From positions 62,001-126,000 of the forward strand of contig JAIMAQ010000002.1 of assembly GCA_023511875.1 (NCBI GenBank): 64,000 bases of DNA, written 5' to 3'. Below, in pieces: positions 1-9,175 of this stretch. The notes under the pieces were generated by a model, which saw only the letters and a list, made by a program, of their open reading frames with translations, did no database searches and was not told the DNA's origin. Every line of letters begins with the position of its first letter. The stretch's first letter is position 1. The position numbers and the translations under genes were made by a program. Source of the stretch: Thermoflavifilum sp. GTDB taxonomy: Bacteria > Bacteroidota > Bacteroidia > Chitinophagales > Chitinophagaceae.

Positions 1-1004
1 TTGTAGATGTGCGCTCTCCAGCCGAATATGCACATGCACATATTCCAGGAGCTTTTTCATTGCCACTCTTTACCGATGAAGAGCGAGCTGTTGTGGGCAA
101 GACCTATCATCATCGGGGCCGACTAGCGGCGATTCGCACAGGATTAGATTTTTATGGGCCTAAAATGCGCCGATTGGCCGAGCAGGCCGAGGCTATTGTG
201 CATCAACACAGTCCAGATCGGCACACCATTTTATTGCATTGCTGGCGTGGAGGCATGCGTAGTCGAGCAGTAGCCTGGCTTCTCGACCTGATGGGCTATT
301 CTGTACACCTCTTGCAAGGAGGCTATAAAGCATTTCGGCGAGAAGTGCTACAAACGTTTACCCTACCCCTGCCTTTGCGCTTGCTGGGCGGGTATACGGG
401 CTCGGGTAAGACGCGTTTTTTACAGGCTATGCAGCAAAAAGGTCTGCCCGTAATTGATCTGGAGCAGCTGGCCTGCCACAAAGGTTCGGCTTTTGGCGAT
501 TTGGGTATGCCCTTACAGCCTTCTCAAGAGATGTTTGAAAATCTATTGGCTATGCATATTCGCCGTTGCCTGGCCATGCCCAACATCGCCGAAAAGGCTA
601 TTTGGATGGAAGATGAAAGCCAGCGCATTGGCGATTTAGTCATTCCCAATCCACTCTGGATGCAAATGCGCAAGGCACCTCTATATTTTCTGGAACTGCC
701 ATTTTCTCATCGACTTCAACAAGTGGTAGACGAATACGGTATTTACGATATTGGGCTGCTCGAAGCAGCTATCTTGCGGATCCGCAAGCGATTGGGTGGG
801 GTAGCCACACAGCAAGCGCTCGACGCCCTTTATGCCCGGCAAATGATCTCATGTTTTACCATTTTACTGAGGTATTACGACAAGTTGTACGATAAATCTT
901 TACTTCAACGCGAGTCTGACGTGCCCATTTTTCGATTGCCTATGGAGATTTCCTGTGCCGACGAACTCTTGAGGCAATTGATGGATTTACAGGTAACCTT
1001 ATAA
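1..1004 (+). CDS. mnmH: tRNA 2-selenouridine synthase (5' end outside window)
   Basis: Enzyme that replaces the sulfur of 2-thiouridine at the wobble position of some tRNAs with selenium, using selenophosphate. The window opens inside the gene: an open frame runs from base 3 (Val-Asp before a GTG at 9), so a short N-terminal piece is missing. An N-terminal rhodanese domain carries the active-site loop CWRGGMRS, with its Cys at about residue 78 counted from the GTG. It is followed by a P-loop GGYTGSGKT at about 127-135, the two-domain arrangement typical of SelU/MnmH. The selD gene starts 15 bases after the stop, so the enzyme and its selenium donor are probably co-transcribed. Identification is firm; only the start is unknown. 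Confidence 0.93.
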   Translation, partial: VDVRSPAEYAHAHIPGAFSLPLFTDEERAVVGKTYHHRGRLAAIRTGLDFYGPKMRRLAEQAEAIVHQHSPDRHTILLHCWRGGMRSRAVAWLLDLMGYSVHLLQGGYKAFRREVLQTFTLPLPLRLLGGYTGSGKTRFLQAMQQKGLPVIDLEQLACHKGSAFGDLGMPLQPSQEMFENLLAMHIRRCLAMPNIAEKAIWMEDESQRIGDLVIPNPLWMQMRKAPLYFLELPFSHRLQQVVDEYGIYDIGLLEAAILRIRKRLGGVATQQALDALYARQMISCFTILLRYYDKLYDKSLLQRESDVPIFRLPMEISCADELLRQLMDLQVTL

Positions 1005-1019
1005 AATGCATTTCGCTAT

Positions 1020-2078
1020 ATGGATAAACCCTCTTCCACATCAACTTATCGCCTCACCCAGTTTGCTCATGGAGCGGGTTGTGGATGCAAGATTTCTCCC
1101 GCCGTGTTGGAAGAAATCTTACAACGTAGTAATGCCACACCGGTTTATCCACAGCTCATCGTGGGATTCGAGCATCGCGATGATGCGGCGGTGGTAGATC
1201 TGGGGAATGAACGGGCACTGATATCTACTACCGATTTTTTTATGCCAATTGTAGATGATCCATATGATTTTGGCCGCATTGCCGCTGCCAATGCCCTGAG
1301 CGACGTGTATGCTATGGGAGGTAGTCCACTGGTAGCTTTGGCTATCTTGGGTTGGCCAGTCAATAAGTTGCCTGCAAATTTGGCTCGGGCCGTGGTAGAA
1401 GGCGGGCGAGATATGTGTGCAGCGGCTGGTGTGCCCTTGGCTGGCGGACATAGTATTGACGCTCCCGAACCCATCTTTGGCCTTTGTGTAAATGGTCTTG
1501 CTCCTTTATCGCATATCAAACGAAACCATACCGCCCGTCCAGGAGATCAACTTTACCTCACTAAGCCATTGGGCATTGGTATTCTAAGCACTGCCGAAAA
1601 ACAAGGGTTACTTCAACTCCACCATCGCAATCTGGCCATTGATTGGATGACTCGACTCAACCGGGCAGGAAATTGGCTGGGTAGCCAATTGGCCATCACA
1701 GCCATGACCGATGTGACGGGGTTTGGCTTATTGGGGCATTTGTTGGAAATGGTGGAAAACACGCCTTGTACCGCAGTAGTAGAATATCATCGCTTGCCTT
1801 TGATTACGCCCGAATTGCATACATACATCATGGCCGGAGCTGTGCCCGGAGGCACTCGACGCAATTGGCAAAGCTATGGAAACCAGGTATCCTTGGGCAA
1901 TGAGCAATGGATAAACTTATTGGCCGACCCCCAAACCAGTGGGGGATTATTGTTTGCCGTAAAGCCAGAATCTGCTCAGCAAATTGTAGACAACCTTACT
2001 GCTCAGTTTCCCGAAACGCCCCCACAGCTGATTGGTGAAATAGTAGCCAGGCGAGAAAAACCCATTGAAGTGCACTGA
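1020..2078 (+). CDS. selD: Selenide, water dikinase (selenophosphate synthetase)
   Basis: Makes selenophosphate from selenide and ATP. The 352-residue product has the usual family length. The N-terminal glycine-rich loop HGAGCGCK places the catalytic Cys at residue 21 and the essential Lys at 24; the enzyme is the cysteine form, not a selenoprotein. The following AIRS-type ATP-binding and C-terminal domains are intact, including a TTDFF segment and a GGHS motif. It lies directly downstream of the 2-selenouridine synthase. No selA, selB or tRNA-Sec gene is in the window, so the visible use of selenophosphate is tRNA modification. The ATG at 1020 gives the expected N-terminus. Confidence 0.95.
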   Translation: MDKPSSTSTYRLTQFAHGAGCGCKISPAVLEEILQRSNATPVYPQLIVGFEHRDDAAVVDLGNERALISTTDFFMPIVDDPYDFGRIAAANALSDVYAMGGSPLVALAILGWPVNKLPANLARAVVEGGRDMCAAAGVPLAGGHSIDAPEPIFGLCVNGLAPLSHIKRNHTARPGDQLYLTKPLGIGILSTAEKQGLLQLHHRNLAIDWMTRLNRAGNWLGSQLAITAMTDVTGFGLLGHLLEMVENTPCTAVVEYHRLPLITPELHTYIMAGAVPGGTRRNWQSYGNQVSLGNEQWINLLADPQTSGGLLFAVKPESAQQIVDNLTAQFPETPPQLIGEIVARREKPIEVH

Positions 2079-2325
2079 TCAAATGCTACGCATAATATTT
2101 GCCTGTTTGCTCGCCTCAATGTTGAATGTGGAGCCTGCTAGTTTCGATTTTGACTAGGATGTATGTATTGGTTTAAAGCAGAAGAAAACGCATAAAGCTG
2201 TTGACCATGAAGCATGCAACGAATGGCTTTAAGCAGGAGAAATGTTCACTTTTATTGAAAATCATCAACAATTTACGAGAGGTTTATTATTTTGCTGCAA
2301 AGCTTGATTCAAACGATATTTTGCT

Positions 2326-3498
2326 TTGTTACTTCGGCATGTACCATTTCTCAAAGCCGTATTTTTTTACAGCATCACGGCATTCGGTGGTCCGCAGGGG
2401 CATCTGGCGATGATGATTAAAACTTTTGTAGAAAAGCGCCGGGATGTGACTCTTGAGGAGCTCATGGAATATACAGCCTTTTGTCAGTTATTGCCCGGAG
2501 CTTCTTCTACCCAAACCATCACGTTGATTGGTTATAAACGGGGTGGAGTACTGTTGGCCGCACTCACCCTGCTCATTTGGATTACGCCCGCCTGCGTACT
2601 CATGGGTTTGCTTTCTTTTGTGATCACTTATTTTCATCAAGATCTACAAGTATTTCGTTTTGTACAGCCTATGGCGGTAGGGTTTTTGGGTTATGCAGGG
2701 TTTAAAGCATTTAAGATTAGCGTAAAAAACTATGCCACGGCTGGCATCATGGTAGGGGCGCTGTTGCTCACTGTGCTTTTTCGCTCTCCTTGGGTATTCC
2801 CAACGGTGATTGTAGCAGGGGGTATCGTATCGAATTTCAGTAGTAAACGCATTCCCGAGATGCCGGGGAAAAAACGCAGGATTCAATGGGGCAACTTGTG
2901 GCTATTTGCCAGCATATTTGTGTTGGCGGGTGTGCTGAGTGAGCTTACCAAGGCTAGGCCTTTTCGGTTGTTTGAAAACTTTTATCGGTTTGGTAGTATT
3001 GTTTTTGGAGGTGGGCAAGTATTGATTGCGGCCATGCTCGACCAATATGTGATTCGCAAAAATCATGTGCCACTCATGACTCCTCAAGAGTTTCTTACCG
3101 GTGCAGGCATGGTGCAAGCCATTCCTGGTCCTACTTTTTCAGTGGCTTCATTTGTGGGAGGAATGGTCATGCGCGATATGGGAAAAGCGTATCAAATCAT
3201 GGGCTGTATCATTGGATCAATCGCTATTTTTCTACCTAGCTTTTTATTGTTGCTATTTTTCTTTCCAGTGTGGGAAAATCTCAAGCGTTATGTGTATGTG
3301 TTTCGTGCATTAGAAGGAATCAACGCGGCTGTAGTGGGCATCATGTGGGCTGCTACCATGATTTTATTGAGCTCGCTTGGTATTGAATGGATGAATGTAT
3401 TGGTGGTATTGGCTACTTTTTCACTCTTGCAATTTACTCGGGTTCCTGCTCCAGTAATCGTTGTCTGTTGCTTGCTTTTGGGTTGGCTCGTGCCCTAA
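2326..3498 (+). CDS. chrA: Chromate transporter (ChrA family, fused long form)
   Basis: Inner-membrane permease of the CHR family, associated with chromate efflux. The 390 residues contain two homologous halves. The N-terminal half has FGGPQGH near residue 20 and LPGASSTQ near 60; the C-terminal half has FGGGQV and the matching AIPGPTFS. About ten hydrophobic membrane segments alternate with short loops. No ATG precedes the conserved N-terminus: an in-frame stop lies at 2305-2307, so the start is probably the TTG at 2326. The 247 bases between selD and this gene hold no convincing gene. Function in this organism could include other oxyanions; family membership is clear. Confidence 0.88.
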   Translation: MLLRHVPFLKAVFFYSITAFGGPQGHLAMMIKTFVEKRRDVTLEELMEYTAFCQLLPGASSTQTITLIGYKRGGVLLAALTLLIWITPACVLMGLLSFVITYFHQDLQVFRFVQPMAVGFLGYAGFKAFKISVKNYATAGIMVGALLLTVLFRSPWVFPTVIVAGGIVSNFSSKRIPEMPGKKRRIQWGNLWLFASIFVLAGVLSELTKARPFRLFENFYRFGSIVFGGGQVLIAAMLDQYVIRKNHVPLMTPQEFLTGAGMVQAIPGPTFSVASFVGGMVMRDMGKAYQIMGCIIGSIAIFLPSFLLLLFFFPVWENLKRYVYVFRALEGINAAVVGIMWAATMILLSSLGIEWMNVLVVLATFSLLQFTRVPAPVIVVCCLLLGWLVP

Positions 3499-3690
3499 CT
3501 TCAATCTTGGGTATATCCTCGTCAAAAAAATCTATTTATTTACCCATTTAACAGCTTTTGAGAGCCCTTCTGATTTTTTGTTTTACCAGGGGGTATCAGT
3601 ATAGTGGATTTGACATAAAATAAATGCGAAGCAATTGGAGAATAGGCTAAGCGGAATATGTAGAAATTTCATGTTTGATAAGCCAAGCTT

Positions 3691-3698
3691 TATCTTTG
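3691..3698 (+). promoter_or_regulatory. Probable promoter -7 box (TAtcTTTG) for the NusG-like gene
   Basis: TATCTTTG matches the Bacteroidota -7 consensus TAnnTTTG and lies 13 bases before the ATG at 3712. A partial -33 element, TTTC at 3667-3670, is at the right 20-base spacing. Transcription would begin close to 3704, leaving a leader of only a few bases. Confidence 0.5.
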
Positions 3699-3700
3699 TT

Positions 3701-3714
3701 CATATCCCGATATG
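3701..3714. repeat. Inverted repeat overlapping the start codon of the NusG-like gene
   Basis: CATATC-CC-GATATG is a perfect 6-base dyad with a 2-base centre; its right arm includes the ATG at 3712. It sits where transcription is expected to start, so it could be a protein-binding site. This is inference from position only. Confidence 0.4.
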
Positions 3715-4227
3715 AACATGGATCAAGGAAAATGCTGGTATGCGGTTTATACCCGCCCCAGATGGGAAAAAAAGATTGCCGCTCAATTTCAGCAGAAAGG
3801 AATAGAACATTATTGTCCCCTACAAAAATACCGACGTAAGTGGAGTGATCGCATCAAAACCGTTGAAGAGCCTTTGTTTCGGTCTTATGTGTTTGTACGG
3901 ATTTGTTTGGCTACCGAGCAAACGGCCGTAAGAATGGTGCCCGGTGTAGTCAACTTTGTATCTAACAATGGTAAGCCAGCAAAGATTCGTGAGGAAGAAA
4001 TTCAAACCATTCGGCGATTTCTTAGAGAATATGAATACATCCAAGTAAGTGCTTATCCCGTGCAACCGGGGCAGCGCGTAAAAATTAGGGATGGAGTGAT
4101 GATGGATTGGGAAGGGCGTGTAGAAAAAGTGAATGGTAAAAAAGCGTATGTAGTGCTAGATACCATTGGATATATGTTGGTAGCCGAGTTTGATCAAGAA
4201 AGTTTGCAACCTTTGGAAGTCAAATGA
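3712..4227 (+). CDS. NusG-family transcription antiterminator (UpxY-like), orphan
   Basis: A specialised NusG paralogue of 171 aa. The N-terminal NGN domain (about 8-105) begins CWYAVYTRPRWEKK and contains the EPLFRSYVFV core strand. A KOW motif occupies about 117-150 (PGQRVKIRDG). Relatives such as UpxY of Bacteroides load onto RNA polymerase and let it read through long surface-polysaccharide operons that they head. Here the next gene is recR, which has its own promoter, and no polysaccharide gene is visible, so the target operon is elsewhere or lost. A second in-frame ATG at 3718 is an alternative start. The 222 bases to recR contain no gene. Confidence 0.82.
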   Translation: MNMDQGKCWYAVYTRPRWEKKIAAQFQQKGIEHYCPLQKYRRKWSDRIKTVEEPLFRSYVFVRICLATEQTAVRMVPGVVNFVSNNGKPAKIREEEIQTIRRFLREYEYIQVSAYPVQPGQRVKIRDGVMMDWEGRVEKVNGKKAYVVLDTIGYMLVAEFDQESLQPLEVK

Positions 4228-4413
4228 AGTATGGTTGTGGCTGCCGGATGGATATACTTGTATGTTGTATGATCATGTAGGCTATTTTTCATGCAGCAAA
4301 TACAAGCACAACAAATCAACACTATATTGGCACAGCAGGTTGTTACTGGATATCGGATTTTCAAAAGTAGCAATCCTGTTTTTTATACATCTCATCGAGT
4401 ATACCAACCCTAT

Positions 4414-4446
4414 TTTGTTTCCGCTTTCAGAGCCTTCTTATCTTTG
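4414..4446 (+). promoter_or_regulatory. recR promoter, full Bacteroidota consensus
   Basis: TTTG at 4414-4417, a 21-base spacer, then TATCTTTG at 4439-4446. This is a complete -33/-7 pair. The ATG at 4451 is 5 bases beyond the -7 box, so the mRNA is probably leaderless or nearly so, and the promoter rules out longer upstream starts for recR. Confidence 0.7.
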
Positions 4447-4450
4447 TACC

Positions 4451-5122
4451 ATGATATTTTCCTCTCGATTGATTGAAGAGGCGGTGGAGGCATTTGCTCG
4501 CTTACCAGGTATTGGTCGTAAAACTGCTCTACGTTTGGTGTTGCATTTGCTCAGAGCATCTCCTGAAGAAACGCATTCACTGGCGGGAGCCATTACCCGG
4601 ATGCGCGATGAAATTCGTTTTTGTAAGATTTGCTTTAATGTGTCGGATGCCGATGTATGTAGCATTTGCAGCAATCCTGCACGTCGTCGCGAAATTGTTT
4701 GTGTGGTAGAAAACATTCGCGACGTGATGGCTATTGAGAATACGCAGCAATATGCAGGAGTATACCATGTATTAGGTGGGGTAATCTCCCCGCTTTCTGG
4801 AGTGGGGCCCGAGCAGTTGACAGTAGAACCTTTGCTTCAACGTGTGGCGAGTGGGCAGGTACAAGAAGTCATCATGGCCATTAGCCCAACAGTGGAAGGC
4901 GATACCACGATCTTTTATCTTTCTCAGAAATTAAAGGCTTATCCGATCAAATTAACGACGATTGCGCGTGGTATAGCCTTTGGAGGCGAATTAGAATATG
5001 CCGATGAGATGACCTTAGCCCGTTCGCTCATGAATCGTTTACCCTTAGAAAACTATCTGTCGACCAACGCAGAAGATAGCAGTCGCTTGGAGGGCTTTTC
5101 TGCCAATGAGCCTTCTGTTTAA
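4451..5122 (+). CDS. recR: Recombination mediator RecR
   Basis: Acts with RecO/RecF to load RecA at gapped DNA. The 223-aa product starts MIFSSRLIEE. It has the helix-hairpin-helix segment RLPGIGRKTA near residue 20, a four-cysteine zinc finger (C58, C61, C70, C73), and a Toprim domain beginning VCVVENIRD at about 83. The C-terminus (after about 200) extends some 20 residues beyond the usual family length. The in-frame reading extends upstream to 4190, but the promoter at 4414-4446 and family length support the ATG at 4451. Confidence 0.95.
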   Translation: MIFSSRLIEEAVEAFARLPGIGRKTALRLVLHLLRASPEETHSLAGAITRMRDEIRFCKICFNVSDADVCSICSNPARRREIVCVVENIRDVMAIENTQQYAGVYHVLGGVISPLSGVGPEQLTVEPLLQRVASGQVQEVIMAISPTVEGDTTIFYLSQKLKAYPIKLTTIARGIAFGGELEYADEMTLARSLMNRLPLENYLSTNAEDSSRLEGFSANEPSV

Positions 5123-5229
5123 AACATGCGTTGGCCATTTGCCCTAGAGCATGCCTTGTTTGGTCATTTCGTTGCCATTTTCAATATGATCCCTGTACTG
5201 GTAATGATAGATTTTCAGCATCATCTCCC

Positions 5230-5237
5230 TATCTTTG
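5230..5237 (+). promoter_or_regulatory. Probable -7 box (TAtcTTTG) for the methionine synthase genes
   Basis: TATCTTTG matches the -7 consensus; I see no good -33 TTTG at the normal spacing. Predicted transcription start near 5243 would give a leader of roughly 65 bases containing the inverted repeats at 5265-5305. Confidence 0.45.
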
Positions 5238-5264
5238 CTAGATATCTCTGACGTGGGCGGATTT

Positions 5265-5305
5265 GTTTATTGTTCGGCCCGTCTGTTTAAACAGAACTAA
5301 TAAAC
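5265..5305 (+). promoter_or_regulatory. Nested inverted repeats in the leader of metH
   Basis: Outer arms GTTTATT (5265-5271) and AATAAAC (5299-5305) are exact complements. Between them lies a 14-base perfect palindrome, TCTGTTTAAACAGA (5282-5295). The element ends 3 bases before the ATG at 5309. It could be an RNA hairpin controlling translation or a DNA operator. It does not resemble the SAM-I, SAM-II, SAH or cobalamin riboswitch patterns I know. Confidence 0.45.
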
Positions 5306-5308
5306 ATC

Positions 5309-6346
5309 ATGAAATCTCTTTACGACTGTGCCCAAGAGCGCATCCTGGTGATCGATGGAGCCATGGGCACGATGATTCAACGCCATCGTCTTTCCGAACA
5401 AGATTTTCGCGGACAACGATTTGCTCATTTTCATCGCGACCTGCGGGGCAATAATGATTTGCTCAATATTACTCAGCCACAGATCATTCGCCAGATTCAC
5501 GAAGCTTATTTGCAAGCAGGAGCCGATATCATCGAAACCAATACGTTTAGCAGCACACGCATTGCGCAGGCCGACTATGATTTGCAAGATTTGGCCTATG
5601 AGCTCAACTTATCAGGAGCACGTATAGCCCGAGAAGCGGTAGATCAGTTTATGGCAAATCATGACCATAAACCTCGCTTTGTGGCTGGTGCCATAGGCCC
5701 TACCAACAAAACGCTTTCTATTTCGCCCGACGTTACCAACCCTGGTTATAGGGCAGTTACCTTCGATGAGGTGGCAGATGCTTATTACGAGCAGGTGAAA
5801 GGCTTGGTGGAAGGAGGGGTAGATATATTGCTGATAGAGACCATCTTCGACACCCTAAATGCAAAAGCGGCTATTTACGCTATCCGTAAATATTTCCGTG
5901 ATGCCCATAGACAGCCTTTGCCCATCATGATTTCGGTGACAATTACCGACGCTTCTGGCCGCACCCTAAGCGGGCAGACATTGGAGGCTTTTTATATTTC
6001 CGTGATGCATGCTCGCCCTTTTTCCGTAGGGCTCAATTGTGCCTTGGGTGCTCGGCAGATGCGCCCTTACTTGGAAGAACTTTCGCGCATAGCCAGTTGC
6101 TTCGTGAGTGTGTACCCCAATGCCGGGTTGCCCAATGCCTTTGGGGAATACGATGAATTGCCCCACGACACTGCAGAAGCCATTGAAAGCTTTGCTCGAG
6201 AAGGCTGGGTAAACATCGTAGGTGGCTGTTGCGGTACTACACCCGATCATATTCAAGAAATTGTGCGTCGTGTGCAACATTATCCTCCACGTCCCTTGCC
6301 TATTGTAGCCCATTCGCTTCAGATCGGTCATGCCGTTGAGATGTAA
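5309..6346 (+). CDS. metH: Methionine synthase, homocysteine-binding subunit (MetH N-terminal module)
   Basis: A 345-aa barrel protein equal to the first module of cobalamin-dependent MetH, which activates homocysteine on zinc for methyl transfer. Zinc ligands are the Cys in GLNCALGA (C244) and the pair in GGCCGTTP (C307, C308). The start [20 protein letters not shown] aligns with the family's N-terminus. The rest of MetH is encoded by the next gene after a 21-base gap, in the same transcription unit. The two-polypeptide arrangement is common in Bacteroidota, so it is not read as a broken gene. Methionine is presumably made when the subunits associate. Confidence 0.93.
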   Translation: MKSLYDCAQERILVIDGAMGTMIQRHRLSEQDFRGQRFAHFHRDLRGNNDLLNITQPQIIRQIHEAYLQAGADIIETNTFSSTRIAQADYDLQDLAYELNLSGARIAREAVDQFMANHDHKPRFVAGAIGPTNKTLSISPDVTNPGYRAVTFDEVADAYYEQVKGLVEGGVDILLIETIFDTLNAKAAIYAIRKYFRDAHRQPLPIMISVTITDASGRTLSGQTLEAFYISVMHARPFSVGLNCALGARQMRPYLEELSRIASCFVSVYPNAGLPNAFGEYDELPHDTAEAIESFAREGWVNIVGGCCGTTPDHIQEIVRRVQHYPPRPLPIVAHSLQIGHAVEM

Positions 6347-6367
6347 TTGTCGTTAATTTTTCTGCTC

Positions 6368-9073
6368 ATGAATTCGCAAAATGTAATTCAACCCTACTTA
6401 CGACTATCTGGATTAGAGCCATTGGTAGTGCGCCCCGAAACCAATTTTATCAATATTGGCGAGCGTACCAATGTAACGGGCTCTAAAAAATTTGCTCGTC
6501 TCATCCGAGAAGGTAAATACGAAGAAGCTCTTTCCGTAGCCCGTCAGCAGGTAGAAAATGGCGCCCAAATTCTCGATGTGAATATGGATGATGCCTTGCT
6601 CGATGGAGAAAAGGCAATGACTACTTTTTTACAACTACTCGCTGCGGAACCCGATATTGCCCGCATTCCCATCATGATCGACAGTAGCCGGTTTAACATC
6701 ATTTTGGCGGGCTTGAAATGTGTGCAAGGAAAATGTATTGTCAATTCCATTTCGTTGAAAGAAGGAGAAACCAAATTTCTGGAGCAAGCGCGCATCTGTC
6801 AAGACTTTGGAGCGGCCGTGGTGGTTATGGCTTTTGATGAACAAGGCCAAGCCGATACCTTGCAACGTAGAGTCGACGTATGCCTGCGAGCCTTTCACCT
6901 GCTCACCGAAAAGTTAGGCTATGAGCCGCAAGATATTATTTTCGATCCCAATGTATTTGCCGTAGCTACGGGTATAGAAGAACATAACCATTACGCGGTG
7001 GATTTCATAGAGGCTACCCGGAAAATTAAGCAGTTCATGCCGCTTTGTAAGGTGAGTGGAGGCATTAGCAATGTGTCGTTCTCCTTTAGGGGAAATGATG
7101 TGGTGCGCGAAGCCATGCATGCCGTATTTCTCTATCATGCTATCCGTGCTGGGCTCGACATGGGTATTGTGAATGCGGGAGCTATTCCCGTGTACGACGA
7201 AATTCCCGAAGAGCTACGTCAAAGGGTAGAAGATGTCATCTTAGATCGCCGCCCAGATGCTACCGAACGTTTGATGGAATATGCCGAACAAGTAAAGGCA
7301 AAAGGAAAGCAGGTGTTGAAAGATGAAAGCTGGCGGCAAGGCTCTGTGCAAGAGCGTCTCATTCATGCACTGGTCAATGGCATCACCGATTATATTGAGC
7401 AAGATGTGGAAGAAGCCCGCCTTCAATATCCACGTCCACTCGACGTTATCGAAGGCCCACTCATGGATGGCATGAACATCGTAGGCGATTTGTTTGGTAG
7501 TGGAAAAATGTTTTTGCCACAAGTAGTGAAGAGCGCTCGGGTCATGAAAAAAGCCGTGGCCGTGTTGTTGCCCTACATGGAGCAAGAAAAATTGCAATTG
7601 CAACATACCCAGTCTACGCAACAAACGAGCAAAAAAATTGTGATGGCCACCGTAAAAGGTGATGTACACGATATTGGAAAAAACATTGTAGGCGTAGTGT
7701 TGGGTTGCAATGGGTATGAGATCTTAGACCTGGGAGTGATGGTGCCAGCAGAAAAAATTTTGGAAACTGCCCGCCAAACAAAAGCCGATGCTATTGGCTT
7801 GAGTGGATTAATTACACCTAGCCTGGATGAAATGGTACACGTGGCTCAAGAAATGGAACGCCAAGGGTTCAATATTCCTTTGCTGATCGGCGGAGCCACT
7901 ACTTCACGCATGCATACGGCGGTAAAAATTGCTCCAGAATATTCCGGAGGTGTAGTACACGTGCAGGATGCTTCCAAATGCGTGCAGGTAGTCAACAGCC
8001 TGCTCAACCCACAATCGCGCCAAGACTTTCTAAAAAATATTCACGAAGAATATGGCCAACTGCGGATCAATTTTCAAAACAAGAAATCGGTCAAACAATA
8101 TATTTCTCTTCGAGAAGCAAGGGCCAACAAAACCCATATCAACTGGAAGGGCTATCGACCACCCGTGCCGCAACAATTAGGTGTACAGGTGTTTACCGAA
8201 TACGATTTAGAAGAGCTCACGCATTATATCGACTGGCAGCCTTTTTTCATCGCATGGGAATTGCATGGCAAATTTCCCGATATCTTACGCGATGCCAAGG
8301 TGGGCGAGTCGGCCAGTCGTTTGTTTGACGATGCTCAGGTATTGTTGCAGCGTATCGTTAGAGAAAAATGGCTAACGGCACAAGCCGTAATAGGCTTATT
8401 TCCAGCTTATGCCGTAGACGACGATGATGTGATGGTAGAAACCCCGGAAGGTCTTGTGCGTTTATGTTTTCTACGGCAGCAATTGAAAAAAGTGGCAGGG
8501 CAACCCAACTTATGCCTTGCCGATTTCATTAAACCACAAGCCTCGTTAGCACCTGGAGAAACCGATTATATAGGAGCATTTGCCGTTACAGCAGGTATTG
8601 GTATCGAAAAATGGATTCATTATTTTGAAAAAGATCATGACGATTATCATATCATCATGCTAAAAGCCCTGGCCGATCGGCTGGCCGAGGCTTTTGCCGA
8701 ACGCATGCATGAACGCGTGCGCCGAGAGTTCTGGGGTTATCAACCCCACGAACAGTTGAGCAATGAGCAGCTTATCCAAGAAGCATATGTAGGCATTCGC
8801 CCTGCGCCAGGCTACCCAGCTTGCCCTGATCATACCGAAAAACGTAAGCTCTTCCACATGTTACAGGCCACGACGCATATTGGTATTCAACTTACCGAAT
8901 CGCTTGCCATGTATCCGCCAGCCAGCGTATGTGGATGGTATTTCTCCCATCCCGAAAGCAAGTATTTTGGCGTGGGTAAAATTTTGCCAGATCAAGTAGC
9001 CGATTATGCCCGCCGAAAAGAGATGAGCGAAGAAGAAGTATCATATTGGCTCCGCCCTCAACTCAATGATTAA
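6368..9073 (+). CDS. metH: Methionine synthase, folate/cobalamin/activation subunit (MetH C-terminal modules)
   Basis: Carries the remaining MetH modules in 901 aa. A pterin-binding barrel begins [15 protein letters not shown] (about residues 25-290). A cobalamin cap and Rossmann domain follow, with DVHDIGKN placing the cobalt-ligating His at 434. The C-terminal AdoMet-dependent reactivation domain (about 590-901) contains [12 protein letters not shown] and YPPASVCGW. The enzyme transfers a methyl group from methyltetrahydrofolate through cobalamin to homocysteine held by the upstream subunit. The ATG at 6368 is preferred to the TTG at 6347 because the extra residues are not conserved. Confidence 0.94.
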   Translation: MNSQNVIQPYLRLSGLEPLVVRPETNFINIGERTNVTGSKKFARLIREGKYEEALSVARQQVENGAQILDVNMDDALLDGEKAMTTFLQLLAAEPDIARIPIMIDSSRFNIILAGLKCVQGKCIVNSISLKEGETKFLEQARICQDFGAAVVVMAFDEQGQADTLQRRVDVCLRAFHLLTEKLGYEPQDIIFDPNVFAVATGIEEHNHYAVDFIEATRKIKQFMPLCKVSGGISNVSFSFRGNDVVREAMHAVFLYHAIRAGLDMGIVNAGAIPVYDEIPEELRQRVEDVILDRRPDATERLMEYAEQVKAKGKQVLKDESWRQGSVQERLIHALVNGITDYIEQDVEEARLQYPRPLDVIEGPLMDGMNIVGDLFGSGKMFLPQVVKSARVMKKAVAVLLPYMEQEKLQLQHTQSTQQTSKKIVMATVKGDVHDIGKNIVGVVLGCNGYEILDLGVMVPAEKILETARQTKADAIGLSGLITPSLDEMVHVAQEMERQGFNIPLLIGGATTSRMHTAVKIAPEYSGGVVHVQDASKCVQVVNSLLNPQSRQDFLKNIHEEYGQLRINFQNKKSVKQYISLREARANKTHINWKGYRPPVPQQLGVQVFTEYDLEELTHYIDWQPFFIAWELHGKFPDILRDAKVGESASRLFDDAQVLLQRIVREKWLTAQAVIGLFPAYAVDDDDVMVETPEGLVRLCFLRQQLKKVAGQPNLCLADFIKPQASLAPGETDYIGAFAVTAGIGIEKWIHYFEKDHDDYHIIMLKALADRLAEAFAERMHERVRREFWGYQPHEQLSNEQLIQEAYVGIRPAPGYPACPDHTEKRKLFHMLQATTHIGIQLTESLAMYPPASVCGWYFSHPESKYFGVGKILPDQVADYARRKEMSEEEVSYWLRPQLND

Positions 9074-9147
9074 ATTCAGCTTTGAGCAAGCAGTTAATAT
9101 TTTTTTAAATATCCAACAACGGGCGCTAAGCCAGGAAAGGGAAAAGT

Positions 9148-9155
9148 TATATTTG
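9148..9155 (+). promoter_or_regulatory. Probable -7 box (TAtaTTTG) for batB
   Basis: TATATTTG lies 20 bases before the ATG at 9176. No -33 TTTG at normal spacing is visible, so this is a half-site call. Confidence 0.4.
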
Positions 9156-9175
9156 CCGTTTAGGGGAAATCCTAT

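Noticed and set aside
2201-2413. 70-codon plus-strand frame before chrA
   Set aside because: It overlaps the conserved N-terminus of ChrA in another frame and shows no recognisable protein features.
5123-5308. Cobalamin or SAM riboswitch upstream of metH
   Set aside because: The space is short and none of the conserved core sequences I know for those classes is present; only the inverted repeats were kept as a feature.
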